A stretch of 64,000 nt of DNA, from NCBI GenBank assembly GCA_964036195.1, contig OZ038450.1, forward strand, positions 2,482,701 through 2,546,700, in the 5' to 3' direction. The translations under genes and the position numbers were made by a program. This document shows positions 22,201-30,581 of this stretch, in pieces (positions within the stretch are counted from its first letter, which is position 1; the number at the start of each line of letters is the position of its first letter). The notes under the pieces are model-generated. The model made no database searches. It was not told where the DNA came from and worked only from the letters and a program-made list of their open reading frames with translations. The stretch comes from Sphaerolaimus hirsutus (taxonomy: Eukaryota; Nematoda; Chromadorea; Monhysterida; Sphaerolaimidae).

Positions 22201-25200
22201 CGAGTCGAGTCGAGTCGAGTCGAGTTCGAGCCCTAACTATATCGGCCGACAGCCCTTTTTGTATGAGGACTATATCAACCCATTATACATATTTTACCTA
22301 CTGCATGCGTTACATTGACCCGCGGCACGCGGCACGCGGCCTTGCTTTATATTGACCTTACATTGACCTGTTGCCCGCGACCCGCTTGCATCAGATCAAA
22401 AATGTTTTTTGACGCGTGGCACGCCACAATTACGCACGCGTCTGTTAGGCCTATTGGCATCGATTGCATGGGTAAGTTTCAAGTTTCGAGTTTATTGAAG
22501 GCATAGAATGGAACTTCACGACAGGCTAGAATATACCCAACGCTATCGTTTTTCGAGTTCCGCCTTGTATCTAACAAGTAATCAGTGCGCACATATGTCA
22601 ACTCCGTTGTTTGGTGACAGGTATATGACTGCATTTACTTTGCTAAGTCTGATGTCTAGCGGGTCTGCTGCAGTCTCTACACAACCAGATCTGACGAAAA
22701 ACGATCAGTTCTGACCGATCAGAACGATCAGATCTGACAAAAACAAATAACGGTAAACGAAGAACAATGCATGCAACTTCAAAACTCAATTTCTTGGCCA
22801 TTTCTCAGCCGATTTTCACCAATGAACACTTAAAACGATCAGAATCACATGGAGATTGCATTTTTGTGTTCAGATTATTAAGAATTTGGTAAACTCATGG
22901 TAATCATGACAGACAAATCACCAATATACTACAGACAAAACGCCAATTCAACACAGACAAAACGCGAATGCAACACAGACAAAAAGCGAATGATACACAG
23001 ACAAAACACCAATGCAACACAGCAAAATGCCAAAGCATTTTGTCTGTGATCCATTGGCGTTTTGGCTGTGTTGCATTCGCTTTTTGTCTGTGTTGCATTC
23101 GCGTTTTGTCTGTAGTATATTGGCGATTTGTCTGTTATGATTAGCATGAGTTTACCAAATTCTTAATAATCTGAACATAAAAATGCAATCTCCATGTGAT
23201 TCTGATCATTTTAAGTGTTCATTGGTGAAAATCGGCTGAGAAATGGCCGAGAAATTGAGTATTGAAGTTGCATGCATTCACCCACGCAATCAATAATCCG
23301 ATTATAAATACGTCTGCACGCGAATTACATAATTCGGGCGGCGGACGTATTTTTCCGCACACGCCATTGACCCCGCAATAATCCAATATGGCGAAAGTCC
23401 CATAACTGGACACACCGATAATCGATGTCAATAGGCCTAACAGACGCGTGCATAATTGTGGCGTGCCACGCGGGTGTGGTCGGTAACGATGGCAAAAAAA
23501 GATTCGAAAATTCGAAAATATTTTCGAATTTTCGAATTTTTTCGGAATTTTCGAATTTATATTTCACTACTGAAAAAAACACTTAAAAATCGATTTTTTT
23601 TCAAAAAATTTGAAAATTCGAAAATTCAAAAATTCGAAAATACTTTTCGAATTTTTCAGGGAATTCAGTGAAATATAACACATCCTTAAGTTCAATCAGC
23701 TAAATCGATTGACAATTGGTCCGATTCAGTTTTGAGCCTGAAAGAGTTTCGAATCGAAAAATAACGTCAAAAAACGTTGAAATGGCATCCACTGCAGACA
23801 CATAGCGTCGGGGATGGCATTTTAGGGGATGGGTCCACTAGACTTATTCGAGGGGGACTTATTGGAGGATTTACAGTAAATAACTCCCCCCTCGAATAAC
23901 TCCCCCCCTCTTTCGAGCGTGAGGAAAAAACAACTCCACCCTCGATTAACTCCACCCTCTGGGGACTTATTCGAGAATTTACGGTAGCTTCTTAACAGCT
24001 AAAAGCACTTAATTCAATATTTTCCCCCAAAAATTCGAAAATTACCCAAAAAAATTCGAAAACTGCCTAAAAAGATTCGAAAATTCGAAATTCGAAATTT
24101 GAAAATTCGAAAATTCGAAATTCGAAAATTAATTTGGGGAAAAATTCGAAAATTCGAAAATTCATTTAGGAAAAACACTTAAAAATTTAAATACTTTTTT
24201 TCGGGGGGTTTGCCATCGTTAGTGGTCGGGACCTGCCGCCGGGTAGTATGACGCGGGCTGATCCACCGCGTGTCCTTTCGTCGCAGCTTCAGTATGACTT
24301 CCGGCTTTCCTGTCGCAGTTTGATACGTCTTACTTTCACTACGCCGCACTATACTTAACATGCACCGCAGTGAAATGAGCGCAACATTTGAGCTCTGACA
24401 GATAATCCCAACTTATGTACAGCGATAAAAGGATGTGCCGCGTGTGTTCCTGTCCGGAAGTGACACTGGCAATAATGAAGTGCCCTCTGTCAATATAAAA
24501 ATGCCCGCTGAAAAAACAACAACATCAAATCGAATCATGGCCGATGAAAATTCTGCCGTGTGTATTTAGGAAGGTTCAGTCATTAGGATTAGAAAATTGG
24601 TATAGGGCTGGCAGGAATAATCGTTGTTTAGTGAGACAGTTGATGGCATCTGCTTTTTTACCCATTGGTGAAGTGTATGGTTGGTGGGCTGACTTTTTTG
24701 CAGCTACTGTTGTTGATTTGCCAAATATTGCCACGCCAGAAGAATGTGTGAAGATTTTGCAATTGTTTTCCTATTTTGAAAGGCATTGGTTGTCTGCTGA
24801 TGTTTTGCCAACTTGGAATATGTATAATGTTAGGAGACGCACTAACAACAATATTGAGGGATGGCACTCCGCTTTTGTTAAGAGAATTGGTTATTCAGGA
24901 CCGAAACCATCATTCATGAAATTTGTGAAAGTGTTGCATGAATATCAGGCTGATACCGTCACGATTAGGAATAAGATTGAAAATGGTACATTTAAGGTGC
25001 GAAAAAATGCGATTTATGTGAATTTAGACAATAGGATTAAAGAAGTGACAGCTGAGTATAATAGGGGTGATAGAAATCGCGATAGTTTGGTAAAATCGAT
25101 TTCCTACATGACTGCTGATGCTCAAGGTTTTGTGGCTCTGTAATGACATTTCATATTTTGACAGTTACGTTATGACATTTCACATCAATATTTTGATATT

Positions 25201-28200
25201 TACATTTTTGACTTTTTACATTTTGACATTTAACATTTGGACAGTTCACAGTTTGATATTTCACATTATTGACACGAATTACACGGCGCAACTCAATAAA
25301 TTCACGGGTGACACACATTTGTATATGCGACAAAAAAAGTCAAAAACACACCTGCGTCAACATTCACCAAGCCATACGTCCCCAAAGACTAATTGCCGCC
25401 GCGGCAAAATAACACTGCGACGCATGAGCACGCGGCTTAAGTAGGCTCCGCGATATGCCATGCGGCGGACCGAGAGCAAACCGCCACGCGTCAATAAATA
25501 TTTTTGATCTGATGCAAGCAGTGTTCTTGCATTGCAATAAATAAAAGGAAGTATAAAACACATTCCCATGGCCCAACAGATGCCCCAATAGTGTAATTAG
25601 ATATTTTGTATGGAGGACTACATCATCCCACGTTATAAAAGTCGGGCCGAAGTAGTCCTCGAGGGCTATATCAACCCAGGGGGTAAGAAGTCCATGGGGG
25701 GATAGGGTACGTAAGCCTACTCGGTGGACATCAACACTTAGTATCGAAACATACCATAACCCATCTGAATAATGAACCCAAAATTATACAGTTTTTCATC
25801 ATGATATTTCGTTTTTACTATGGAATAATTAATTACGAAATTTATCACAAGATTTTAATGTAAGATTATGGTAGGATTCTGCGCATACTTTGCGGTCCGC
25901 CGAGTATATATGATTAAAAATAATCACCTGTCTCGAGTTCTCTGAGCAGTGCTTTATCACCTTGATGGCGCAATGCCACTGCTTTGCGGAGGAAATTGAA
26001 TTCAGAAGTTCATTAACACTGTAACATGTGCCGTCCAGTGGGACAGCACGCACTGACGACGCAAGCAGCTGCGGAAAAATGCAAATATTTATCGTATTCA
26101 TTACATCAAAAATATTATCGTGATTCACTGTACAGGTGAGACAGAGGTCTCCTAGATTTCGGACCTCCGGAGGGTTGGATACAAGGGTCTCCTAGGGGGG
26201 GCTGGGGGGGGCTGCCCCACCCCCAATCCGCCAGCAATCTATCTTTCCCAGAGGCCGCTCACCTATCTACATATCTATCCCGGAGGCAAATGTTTTGGCT
26301 ATCTATCCCCCAAACATTTATTTGGGTTTATTATTTCGTCTGAGGGGGGGGGGGGGGTTATTATTTCGTCAGAAATTGTCGGGAAAGTCATACTAAAGAA
26401 TACGCTTTTACATACCCCAAACCGATAATAAAAGTGACCAAATAGGGTATATAAGGACATAACAGGGACGTAAACGTACATCGCTACACAAACTAGCGTA
26501 TACGTAATGGTCGCAATAAATACATCATGTTCCTTGCATACATGATGTACCTTATTCCAGAGAGGGGGTTTTTCGAGGGGAAATTTTTTTTCCTCAGCTC
26601 GAAAACACCTAGGGGTATTTCGAGGGGGGGGGGTTATTAAAGGGGGGTATTTCGAGGAAATACGAAAAAATTTCAAAAGCCCAATCTTTTATTTTTACAT
26701 GGTATTTTATAATTTCTTTTTACATGACATTTTACTTTTACATAACATTCTCCATTTTAATTTTTTAAATAACGCATACCCCTGAATAACCCCCATAGGA
26801 GAGTACGGTACACATTCATCGGGGCGTTGCATCGCCACAACAGGGGAACAAAATTAAAAAAGGTTTTCGTATCCACCAACCAAATCCAAATACTCCACCG
26901 CGCCATTTTCCACCAATTTTGCAGCGGCCTCTAAAAAATGCTCTTGCCTTAATTCCAACCCAAGTCGATCAGACTTTTCAAGTGTTTGCAAAGCCAGCGA
27001 CCAATCAGCGAGCGAACAGTGAGCGCTGAGGGCGGAGCCAAAACACGCGGATGCAATCGTTGGAAATTGGCCCGCTATCACCTGTGTTGGCAACTTTCCA
27101 AAAATTCAGAATTGGGTGTGCATGGATGATAAACATGATTTCGATGTCGATAGCGATATTTGATATTTAGATCTTTCGAAATTTGCGATGTCTACTATGC
27201 GCAAAATGCTCGATAGTTGATACGTAATTTTTCAGAATATTGAAAGTTTGGCAAATTAATTAGCTTGTGGCAGGTGGACCGCCTCTGGGTCCGAGCACAA
27301 AGTCTTCAAATGGATGGCAAACCCAAACCAGGTGTCATTCCGCAAAATGAGAAGTGAGAAGTGAAATGGCAAGTGAATTGAGAAGGAAAGTAGCAAAAGA
27401 TCGCCTCTCATTGCGGAACTGGCCCCTGGTGAGCAAAACCTTCATGTGCGGCAAAATAGCGTTCACATACCGTACACAGCCGCCATAAAGTTTCAGTTTG
27501 GCGCGCGTTGACCAATTTTACCACGATTCGATTCAGTGCCGGTGGAAGTTCGTGGGACAGAGAGGTCACTGCAATCACGTGCCTAAAAAGAGACATAAGT
27601 TAGAGACGACAAATAATTAGTATACACGGCGGACCGCAGAGAATGCGCCCAAAATTACTTATGTCTCAGTCGCACGCACCTTCACAAATATAAAAATATT
27701 TTAAAAATACAACCGGATGTTACGAGCCTGCTGAAATAATGATTAATTGTGATGGATTAATCACGATGGAGTGTTTCATTCAGAAAAAGCCTAGCATATG
27801 CGGTCCACAGAGTATATTGTGTTACAAAACTACCTCGAAATAGGGTCGTTTTTGTAAAAACAGCTACTGAAAGTTCAGTACTCTATATTCTATGTGACAC
27901 GATACAAAAATTCCATAACGCACAGAAAATCATCCAGAGTGGCTTGTTTCAATATGACCTCACACAACTGATCCAAAAGTTCGCCGCCAAGCGGCGTAAT
28001 GGAGCTGCGCATCAAATTGATAAAGGCCTTCACATCTATCGGCCCACTAGTTTTGGACAGCTCGTCTAACAGCGAGTACGCAAAGTGATGATGTCTGAGC
28101 GCTGGGGGGGGGGGGTCGATCAAACCATTACCGGTATTTGGTGGATAAAGAGACGAGATCTCTGTAACAGACCCCAGTAGGGTTGGAATATTTTAAATAA

Positions 28201-30190
28201 GCTACATTAGCTTCTTAATTCTTAAAGCTGCGTTTGCACTGCGACTGGTGCCGACAATTTTAAAAAGTGAAAAAGTTCCATAATTTTGGAATAAGTTCCA
28301 TATATGCAAGAAAATGCAGTGAAGTATACTCACTAGAGTTAAGTGCACTCACATACCAATTTCAGATAAATCGTCCATGTCGTTCCAGAGTTATAAGGAT
28401 TTCAAAAATATTACGGTTTTCGATCAAAAAAGCGAACCGACAAGCGAAATATTTTTGAATGCCTTATAACTCTGGAACGACATGGACGATTTATCTGCAA
28501 ATTGGCATGTATGAGTGCAGTTAACTAGTGAGTATACTTCACAGCATTTTCTTGCAGATATGGAAGTTTATTCCAAAATTATGGAACTTTTTCACTTTTC
28601 GAATTGTCGGCACAAGTCGCAGTGTTAAAAAAACTGATTTTCTTTGATTAAATTTTTTTGTTGAAAAAGTTCAAAACTGGTATGTATAGCAAGAATATTG
28701 ACATATATACGATATGGCACAAAATACCTAGCGAATTGCTACAAAAATGTCATCTTTTGACTTAAAAAATTACATTTACCCAAGATTAAAAAAAAGTCTT
28801 TTTTCCCCACCCCCACAAACCAGTGTGTTTAACTGGATCGGCAGCCAGGCGCGCCAACGAGTTCATGTTGCCCACCCGCTGCGGCATGGCCGGCTCCCAG
28901 TGGCGGTCGGGCGTTTGTCGCTGCCGCGCCGCCGGCTGTCTGCTGGCTGGAAATGATCGTTTTGGTGACAGTTTGAATACCTACATAGTTTATCACAGTA
29001 TTATCACGGGGAAAGCGGACATAGAGAAAAGGTTTTTGGTTTGATTATCTTTTACGAATTGCTCGAGTCTGATTTCGACATTCGATCGGGCTTCATATAT
29101 TTATATAATGCCAATTAAATTTTTAGGTGTAGAGTTGAGTGCAGAGGGGAAAAAATGCAACAAAAAGTTTGAAAAACGGAAAGGTTAAAAGGTTCCATAC
29201 TATAGGCGCTTCACACATAGCGATTTTTAAAAAAAGAACGTTTTTTGGCAAAGTATGAATACCGTATTTCTTCTAATAGAAGCGCGCCGTTCTTTTTTTT
29301 TCCGTCAACTTGTTTACCTGCCGTTCTATTTGAGGTTGATGAAAAAATAGAACGGCGCTCTTCTATTAAAAGAAATACGGTATTCAGGGACGTATCCAGG
29401 ATTTTTGAGCGGGGGGGGGGCTGCTTGTTTACGGAGGCCAGCGAGGGGGGGGGGCTCAGCCCTCCCCCCCTAAAATTTGAGCTAAATAGTGGCGGAATGG
29501 CGTTATGGCGCTGGCGCCATTAGTAGGCGCCACGCCATGGCGCTATTGGCGTTGGCGTCAGCGCCATGGAACGCTGTATATGTATGTAAATATACATACA
29601 AAACAGCAAAAAGCACAAAATTGAGTATTTACAACGATTTGCGGCCACATGGAGCAAATCTGATGATAATACCTTAATGTCTGGTGAAGAATGCGCGCTT
29701 GCGCGCAAAATTTTTTACGCTGCCGTTGAAAAAGTCGCATTTTCCGGTCACTTTCAGGTCTCGCCTCGGGAGGGGGGGGCTGCAGCCCCCCCGCCCCCCC
29801 CCCTGGATACGGCCCTGACGGTATTCATACTTTGCCAAAAAACGTTCGAACTTATTTTCAAAATCGCTGTGTGTGGAGCGGCAAACGGAAATTATACTCA
29901 GCGACTGATAAAAAACCACACGTTGCCCAAGCTCACCAATCTGCTGGACATCGGCACCGCCCACAACGGCATTATCATAGGCGCACACGCGAATGTCCAT
30001 CTGCGCGAGCACGCGCTGCAGCTTGGCGCGGTGTTGCGTTCGTTGCGCCGCCGCGGCAGATTTCCCGCCGCCGCCGCCGCATGGCTTCGATGAGGGGGCG
30101 GGGCTAGCCGATGATGAAGGCACGGTGGAGAGTCTGGGCCGGTGGGTGTATGTGGAACAGTTTGTGCGGATTAATCGAATGTGATTCAAC
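13139..30190 (-). CDS. multi-exon alpha-helical-repeat (pentatricopeptide-like) protein gene
   Basis: At least 18 exons read on the minus strand from about 30190 down to 13139. Most joins were checked by acceptor AG, donor GT and matching phase. Junctions 18783/18218, 17356/15921 and 15293/14834 do not match in phase as placed, so an exon or alternative splice site is missing there. The product is mostly amphipathic helix pairs, for example DYAEQLFDDLM and FDGFFELFEKLG, in the style of pentatricopeptide proteins of mitochondrial RNA metabolism. The first exon is basic and Ser/Ala/Gly-rich, compatible with a mitochondrial presequence. LRPPRC or PTCD3 would be candidates, but I cannot align it to either, so no symbol is given. 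The 3' end may lie left of the BEL element. Confidence 0.7.
13703..13810 (-). CDS. helical-repeat gene exon (ERHTEQLNAIDALAST)
   Basis: 108 bp, acceptor AACCAACCAG, donor GTTCGT, phase 0 at both ends. Encodes TDERHTEQLNAIDALAST then SRRAVASLLAQG. Confidence 0.68.
13884..14100. repeat. dispersed TATCTATC/AGATTTTGACC repeat family member
   Basis: Starts with AGGGGTATCCTAGATTTTGA and contains GGGATAGATAGC-type words and G runs. Relatives lie near 16440-16640, 17500-17645, 26145-26310, 35186-35640, 40965-41365, 45990-46268, 51944-52370, 56025-56200 and 60980-61255, several ending in an inverted AAATCTAGGAGACCCCTG. Confidence 0.55.
14117..14349 (-). CDS. helical-repeat gene exon (RVQLGRYPDVSTIDSL)
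   Basis: 233 bp, acceptor ACAAAAG, donor GTCAGT, phase 0 exit. Encodes ARVQLGRYPDVSTIDSL, an acidic stretch EEEIETE and LMRVHVHAGKQ. Confidence 0.68.
14664..14834 (-). CDS. helical-repeat gene exon (AVLRLTRAAVENKDAPF)
   Basis: About 171 bp, acceptor AAATGGCAG, donor GTGTCA, exit phase compatible with the next exon. Encodes LTKVAVLRLTRAAVENKD then a hydrophobic stretch. A mariner-type MITE begins 25 bp upstream of the acceptor. The entry phase is unresolved. Confidence 0.5.
14860..15026. mobile_element. mariner-type MITE (TACTCGGCGGAC family)
   Basis: Inverted ends TACTCGGCGGAC and GTCCGCCGAGTA flank 167 bp, with TA on each side, the Tc1/mariner target duplication. The interior shares GGTTCATTATTCAGATG and AAATTTCGTAATT with the other members. 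It lies in an intron of the helical-repeat gene. Confidence 0.85.
15293..15461 (-). CDS. helical-repeat gene exon (AFLMDALVSVRNQKDA)
   Basis: 169 bp, acceptor CATCGCAG, donor GTCCGT; entry phase fits the previous exon exactly. Encodes LKAFLMDALVSVRNQKDASA and YIATMRLVLHLYE. The exit phase does not fit the next placed exon. Confidence 0.75.
15791..15921 (-). CDS. helical-repeat gene exon (VWEWPQALMDNVSVERV)
   Basis: 131 bp, acceptor ATTTTCCAG, donor GTGCGT. Encodes VWEWPQALMDNVSVERVLGF and ALSNEQPHNELVAKADRDT. An inverted partial copy of its first 25-30 bases lies at about 16272-16300. Confidence 0.75.
15926..16271. repeat. imperfect repeat tract (CATTTTACATGACATTTGACA)
   Basis: About ten diverged units of roughly 30 bp built from TTTTACATG, ACATTTGACA and TTTCCAGGGCA. 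It begins at the acceptor of exon 15791-15921 and ends at an inverted copy of that exon's start. Similar words recur at 25143-25270 and 26695-26755. Confidence 0.65.
16440..16640. repeat. TATCTATC dispersed repeat member
   Basis: Contains GGGTAAGAGAGGGGG, CATCTATCTATCTATCCCTGG and ACCCACCCCCCGCAAATTT, matching the other members in order. The following 16641-17355 carries no exon or element that I can support. Confidence 0.45.
17356..17446 (-). CDS. helical-repeat gene exon (CEDLVEQHNKALRNK)
   Basis: 91 bp, acceptor TATTTCCAG. Encodes TGALMGKVSSDDCVTC and EDLVEQHNKALRNK. The donor placed here is GTCGAC; GTTTGA or GTAATT slightly downstream are alternatives, and GTTTGA would fit the phase of the next exon. 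Confidence 0.68.
17500..17645. repeat. TATCTATC dispersed repeat member
   Basis: Shares GAAAAGCCTATATATTGAA, CAGCTATCTATCC and GGAGGAGCGATTTGCTATC with members at 35500-35630, 41250-41365 and 52240-52360. Confidence 0.5.
17683..17873 (-). CDS. helical-repeat gene exon (DLPICSRAVQAAAIRC)
   Basis: 191 bp, acceptor TCTCTAG, strong donor GTGAGT. Encodes DLPICSRAVQAAAIRC, LLWRKLESALSDSAVAE and SRMSFIEAPPVQTR; joins in phase at both ends. Confidence 0.78.
18133..18218 (-). CDS. helical-repeat gene exon (FMVDMVVSQPSLLDAIDF)
   Basis: About 86 bp, acceptor GTTTGCAG, donor GTTGGT. Encodes MVVSQPSLLDAIDFLLAVV, an amphipathic helix pair, joining in phase to the exon at 17683-17873. Confidence 0.68.
18475..18757. 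mobile_element. diverged MITE with TTATTCGAG ends
   Basis: Left end CCCTCGAATAATTTCC and right end GGGAATTTATTCGAGC form an imperfect inverted pair, related to the CCGTATTT family (the right side continues AAATACGGTA). No coding sequence. Confidence 0.45.
18783..18915 (-). CDS. helical-repeat gene exon (WLHPSEFIEKCTEL)
   Basis: 133 bp, acceptor TATTTCAG. Encodes WLHPSEFIEKCTELSPQ and LHRLLITQRWAALLDCF. The donor chosen (GTCTGA) does not match the phase of the next exon as placed; a donor GTTTTT about 13 bases further with acceptor GCAGAG would repair it. Confidence 0.65.
19191..19757. repeat. large palindromic (foldback) element
   Basis: The arms are near-exact reverse complements over more than 200 bp: the left starts CAGGGGTGTGCATTTTCAG and the right ends CTGAAGATGCCCACCCCTG. 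The loop near 19380-19560 is unique. Ends beginning CAGGG suggest a hAT-like non-autonomous element, but I did not find a convincing 8-bp target duplication. Confidence 0.75.
19780..20057 (-). CDS. helical-repeat gene exon (DYAEQLFDDLM), the most repeat-like
   Basis: About 278 bp, acceptor with a T-rich tract ending TTTTTTTCCAG. Encodes RLAVDAKRDYAEQLFDDLM and LPKLAFLARRKDFDGFFELF, successive helix pairs typical of pentatricopeptide proteins. The donor is either GTTTTG (chosen, keeps phase) or GTATGA five bases further. Confidence 0.75.
20621..20721 (-). CDS. helical-repeat gene exon (VQMASGASVDEINQF)
   Basis: 101 bp, acceptor ATTGCAG, donor GTATGT after GG. Encodes SETALRVQMASGASVDEINQ; exits in phase 2, matching the next exon's single leading base. 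Confidence 0.75.
20912..22235. mobile_element. hAT-like non-autonomous element with GAGTC subterminal repeats
   Basis: Ends TAGGGCTCGAA / TTCGAGCCCTA with the 8-bp target duplication ACTATATC on both sides (20904-20911 and 22236-22243). The subterminal regions are runs of GAGTCGAGTCGAGTC in opposite orientation. A CCGTATTT-family MITE sits inside at about 21455-21835. It is inserted in the left inverted end of the Mutator-like composite. Confidence 0.85.
21455..21835. mobile_element. CCGTATTT-family MITE nested in the GAGTC hAT-like element
   Basis: Left GAAATTACCCCCCGGGGG and right GGTATTTCGAGGAAATATGG, with the same order of internal words as 11578-12051, including ATTGTTGTTTG, AACACTCTATGGACTTA and AACAGTCATTGTTTTTAAC variants. 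The two copies are clearly homologous over most of their length. Confidence 0.68.
22385..23475. repeat. foldback with 250-bp arms and ACACAGACAAAACGC repeats
   Basis: Two near-perfect arms (about 22765-23030 and 23037-23280) meet with almost no spacer. The inner arms are tandem copies of ACACAGACAAAACGC-type units. A second inverted pair outside them (near 22410-22465 and 23415-23472) shares CTGTTAGGCCTATTG and GTGGCACGCC-type words. The transcript would fold into a long hairpin. Confidence 0.8.
23484..24221. mobile_element. hAT-like non-autonomous element with AAAATTCGAAAATTCG repeats
   Basis: Inverted ends TAACGATGGCAAA / TTTGCCATCGTTA (13 bp, perfect) are flanked by the 8-bp duplication GTGGTCGG (23476-23483 and 24222-24229). 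Both subterminal regions are arrays of ATTCGAAA. The middle holds a TTATTCGAGG-type MITE remnant (about 23845-23985). Confidence 0.88.
24544..25143 (+). pseudogene. Mutator-like (MULE) transposase, C-terminal fragment
   Basis: An open 199-codon frame with the C-terminal pattern of FLYWCH-associated MULE transposases: WADFFAATVVDLPN, PTWNMYNV, then RRTNNNIEGWHSAF, the RTNN..EGWH signature. The catalytic DDE core normally upstream is absent; the frame opens abruptly near 24544 next to GTGTATTTAG, so this is a deleted copy and cannot encode an active enzyme alone. It lies inside the composite whose long inverted ends it probably once mobilised. Confidence 0.78.
25718..25906. mobile_element. mariner-type MITE, host of the Mutator-like composite
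   Basis: Right end GGTCCGCCGAGTA followed by TA, left end TACTCGGTGGAC. Its first 11 bases are repeated at 20834-20844, where TA also precedes them, so the composite landed inside this MITE. The interior has AATAATGAACCCAAAATTAT and AATTACGAAATTTATCACA like its relatives. It ends 21 bp from the donor of exon 25928-26068. Confidence 0.8.
25928..26068 (-). CDS. helical-repeat gene exon (CYSVNELLNSISSAKQW)
   Basis: 141 bp, acceptor TTCCGCAG, donor GTGATT, phase 0 at both ends. Encodes LLASSVRAVPLDGTC and VNELLNSISSAKQW. The next intron contains the large nested transposon block 20834-25906. Confidence 0.78.
26145..26310. repeat. TATCTATC dispersed repeat member
   Basis: GGTCTCCTAGATTTCGGACC opens it; CCAGCAATCTATC and GCTCACCTATCTAC follow. 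Same word order as the other members. Confidence 0.5.
26318..26669. mobile_element. CCGTATTT-family MITE, diverged
   Basis: The right side GGGGGGTATTTCGAGGAAATACG is typical; the left side is TTTATTATTTCGTCTGAGG with a G run. Internal words are rearranged compared with 30582-30968. Confidence 0.5.
26881..27081 (-). CDS. helical-repeat gene exon (DWSLALQTLEKSDRLG)
   Basis: 201 bp, acceptor AACACAG, donor GTTGGT, phase 0 at both ends. Encodes DWSLALQTLEKSDRLGLEL and HFLEAAAKLVENGAVEYL, a typical helix-turn-helix repeat pair. Confidence 0.78.
27471..27582 (-). CDS. helical-repeat gene exon (ALNRIVVKLVNARQTE)
   Basis: 112 bp, acceptor CTTTTTAG, donor GTATGT. Encodes LPPALNRIVVKLVNARQTE followed by TLWRLCT; in phase with both neighbours. 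Confidence 0.75.
27623..27814. mobile_element. mariner-type MITE (TACTCGGCGGAC family)
   Basis: Left TACACGGCGGACCGCAGAG and right GGTCCACAGAGTA with TA on both sides; 192 bp. It lies 41 bp upstream of the acceptor of exon 27471-27582 in the transcribed direction. Confidence 0.75.
27924..28094 (-). CDS. helical-repeat gene exon (FAYSLLDELSK)
   Basis: 171 bp between a CTCAG acceptor, preceded by a C-rich tract, and a GTGCGT donor. Encodes helices such as FAYSLLDELSK and LLDQLCEVILKQATLDDF. Phase 2 exit matches the next exon. Confidence 0.75.
28229..28624. repeat. palindromic element with CACTGCGACT ends
   Basis: Arms of about 190 bp are reverse complements: left CACTGCGACTGGTGCCGAC, right GTCGGCACAAGTCGCAGTG. 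The arms share TTCCATAATTTTGGAATAA and CGTCCATGTCGTTCCAGAG. No coding sequence; lies in an intron. Confidence 0.8.
28817..28946 (-). CDS. helical-repeat gene exon (WEPAMPQRVGNMNSL)
   Basis: Acceptor CATTTCCAG and donor GTGGGG give 130 bp that enter and leave in the right phase for both neighbours. The product contains HWEPAMPQRVGNMNSLARLA. GC content is much higher than the flanking intron, as in the other exons. Confidence 0.6.
29217..29879. mobile_element. inverted-repeat element with ATAGCGATTTT ends, split by a hAT
   Basis: Left arm CACACATAGCGATTTTTAAA and GGCAAAGTATGAATACC; the right arm has the inverse GGTATTCATACTTTGCC and AAAATCGCTGTGTGTG. The CAGGG hAT at 29385-29817 interrupts it. 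Confidence 0.65.
29385..29817. mobile_element. hAT-like non-autonomous element, CAGGGACGTATCCAGG family
   Basis: Ends CAGGGACGTATCCAGG / CCTGGATACGGCCCTG with target duplication ACGGTATT (29377-29384 and 29818-29825). Internal features recur in every member: G/C runs, GGCGCCATGGCG-type words and TTTTGCGCGCAAGCGCGC-like sequence. 433 bp. No transposase. Confidence 0.88.
29937..30190 (-). CDS. helical-repeat gene, first recognised exon
   Basis: Ends at a strong donor (GTGAGC) after one base of a codon. It encodes a basic stretch with RLIRTN and THRPRLS, a Ser/Pro and poly-Gly/Ala region, then LQRVLAQMDIRVC. No AUG opens the frame upstream, so either an acceptor lies near 30140-30190 or translation starts at the AUG within LAQMDIR. 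The right boundary is therefore approximate. Confidence 0.5.
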
Positions 30191-30581
30191 GGGAAAAATC
30201 CAACTCTATGTTTGTATACATCGGCGACGCTGCACCTCGCACGCGTGGTTCAAGCTGGAAGCGTGCCAATAATGTTTCACGTGAAAAAAGGTTTCAAAAA
30301 TCACTGCTGTGATAACGTCACAGCTTATAGTTACAGTTGCAACAACGATTAATTTGTCATCTTTTTACATAATGTGCATGCTTTTATTATCATTGGCACG
30401 CTTACAACGTGAGACAAAAATAAGTGCGAGTGGGTGTCAAATTTCGGTTTTCCGTTTCTATCTTTTATTTCCGTTTTTCCAACTCATTTTAAGTTTTCTG
30501 GCAAACTTTTGTTGTTGTTTTTCTGGCAAATTTTATGTTTTGACATTTTACAGGATCACCCTCATGTTTAAAAGTAAATTA

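Larger units (their letters stand above)
20845..25717. mobile_element. Mutator-like composite transposon with long inverted ends, inserted in a MITE
   Basis: An 11-bp direct repeat, TACTCGGTGGA, flanks this block (20834-20844 and 25718-25728), and removing the block restores a MITE of the expected ~190 bp. The ends are long, diverged inverted repeats sharing ATGGACTTCTTACCCC, ATATAGTCCTCGAGGACTA, CGGCCGAC and, deeper, CTTGCATCAGATCAAAAAT. Inside are a Mutator-type transposase fragment, two hAT-like insertions and a large foldback. Long inverted ends, a target duplication near 9-11 bp and a Mutator-type transposase fit a MULE. Confidence 0.65.

Noticed and set aside
22929-23147. CRISPR-like array of ACACAGACAAAACGC units
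   Set aside because: Units are contiguous imperfect repeats in a palindrome, with no regular unique spacers, and the genome is eukaryotic.
29674-30093. plus-strand frame across 29677-30093
   Set aside because: Half lies in a CAGGG hAT and half antisense to the first exon of the helical-repeat gene, which has the better splice donor and phase.
13139-30190. naming the helical-repeat gene LRPPRC or PTCD3
   Set aside because: The fold type fits, but no stretch could be aligned convincingly to either protein from memory.
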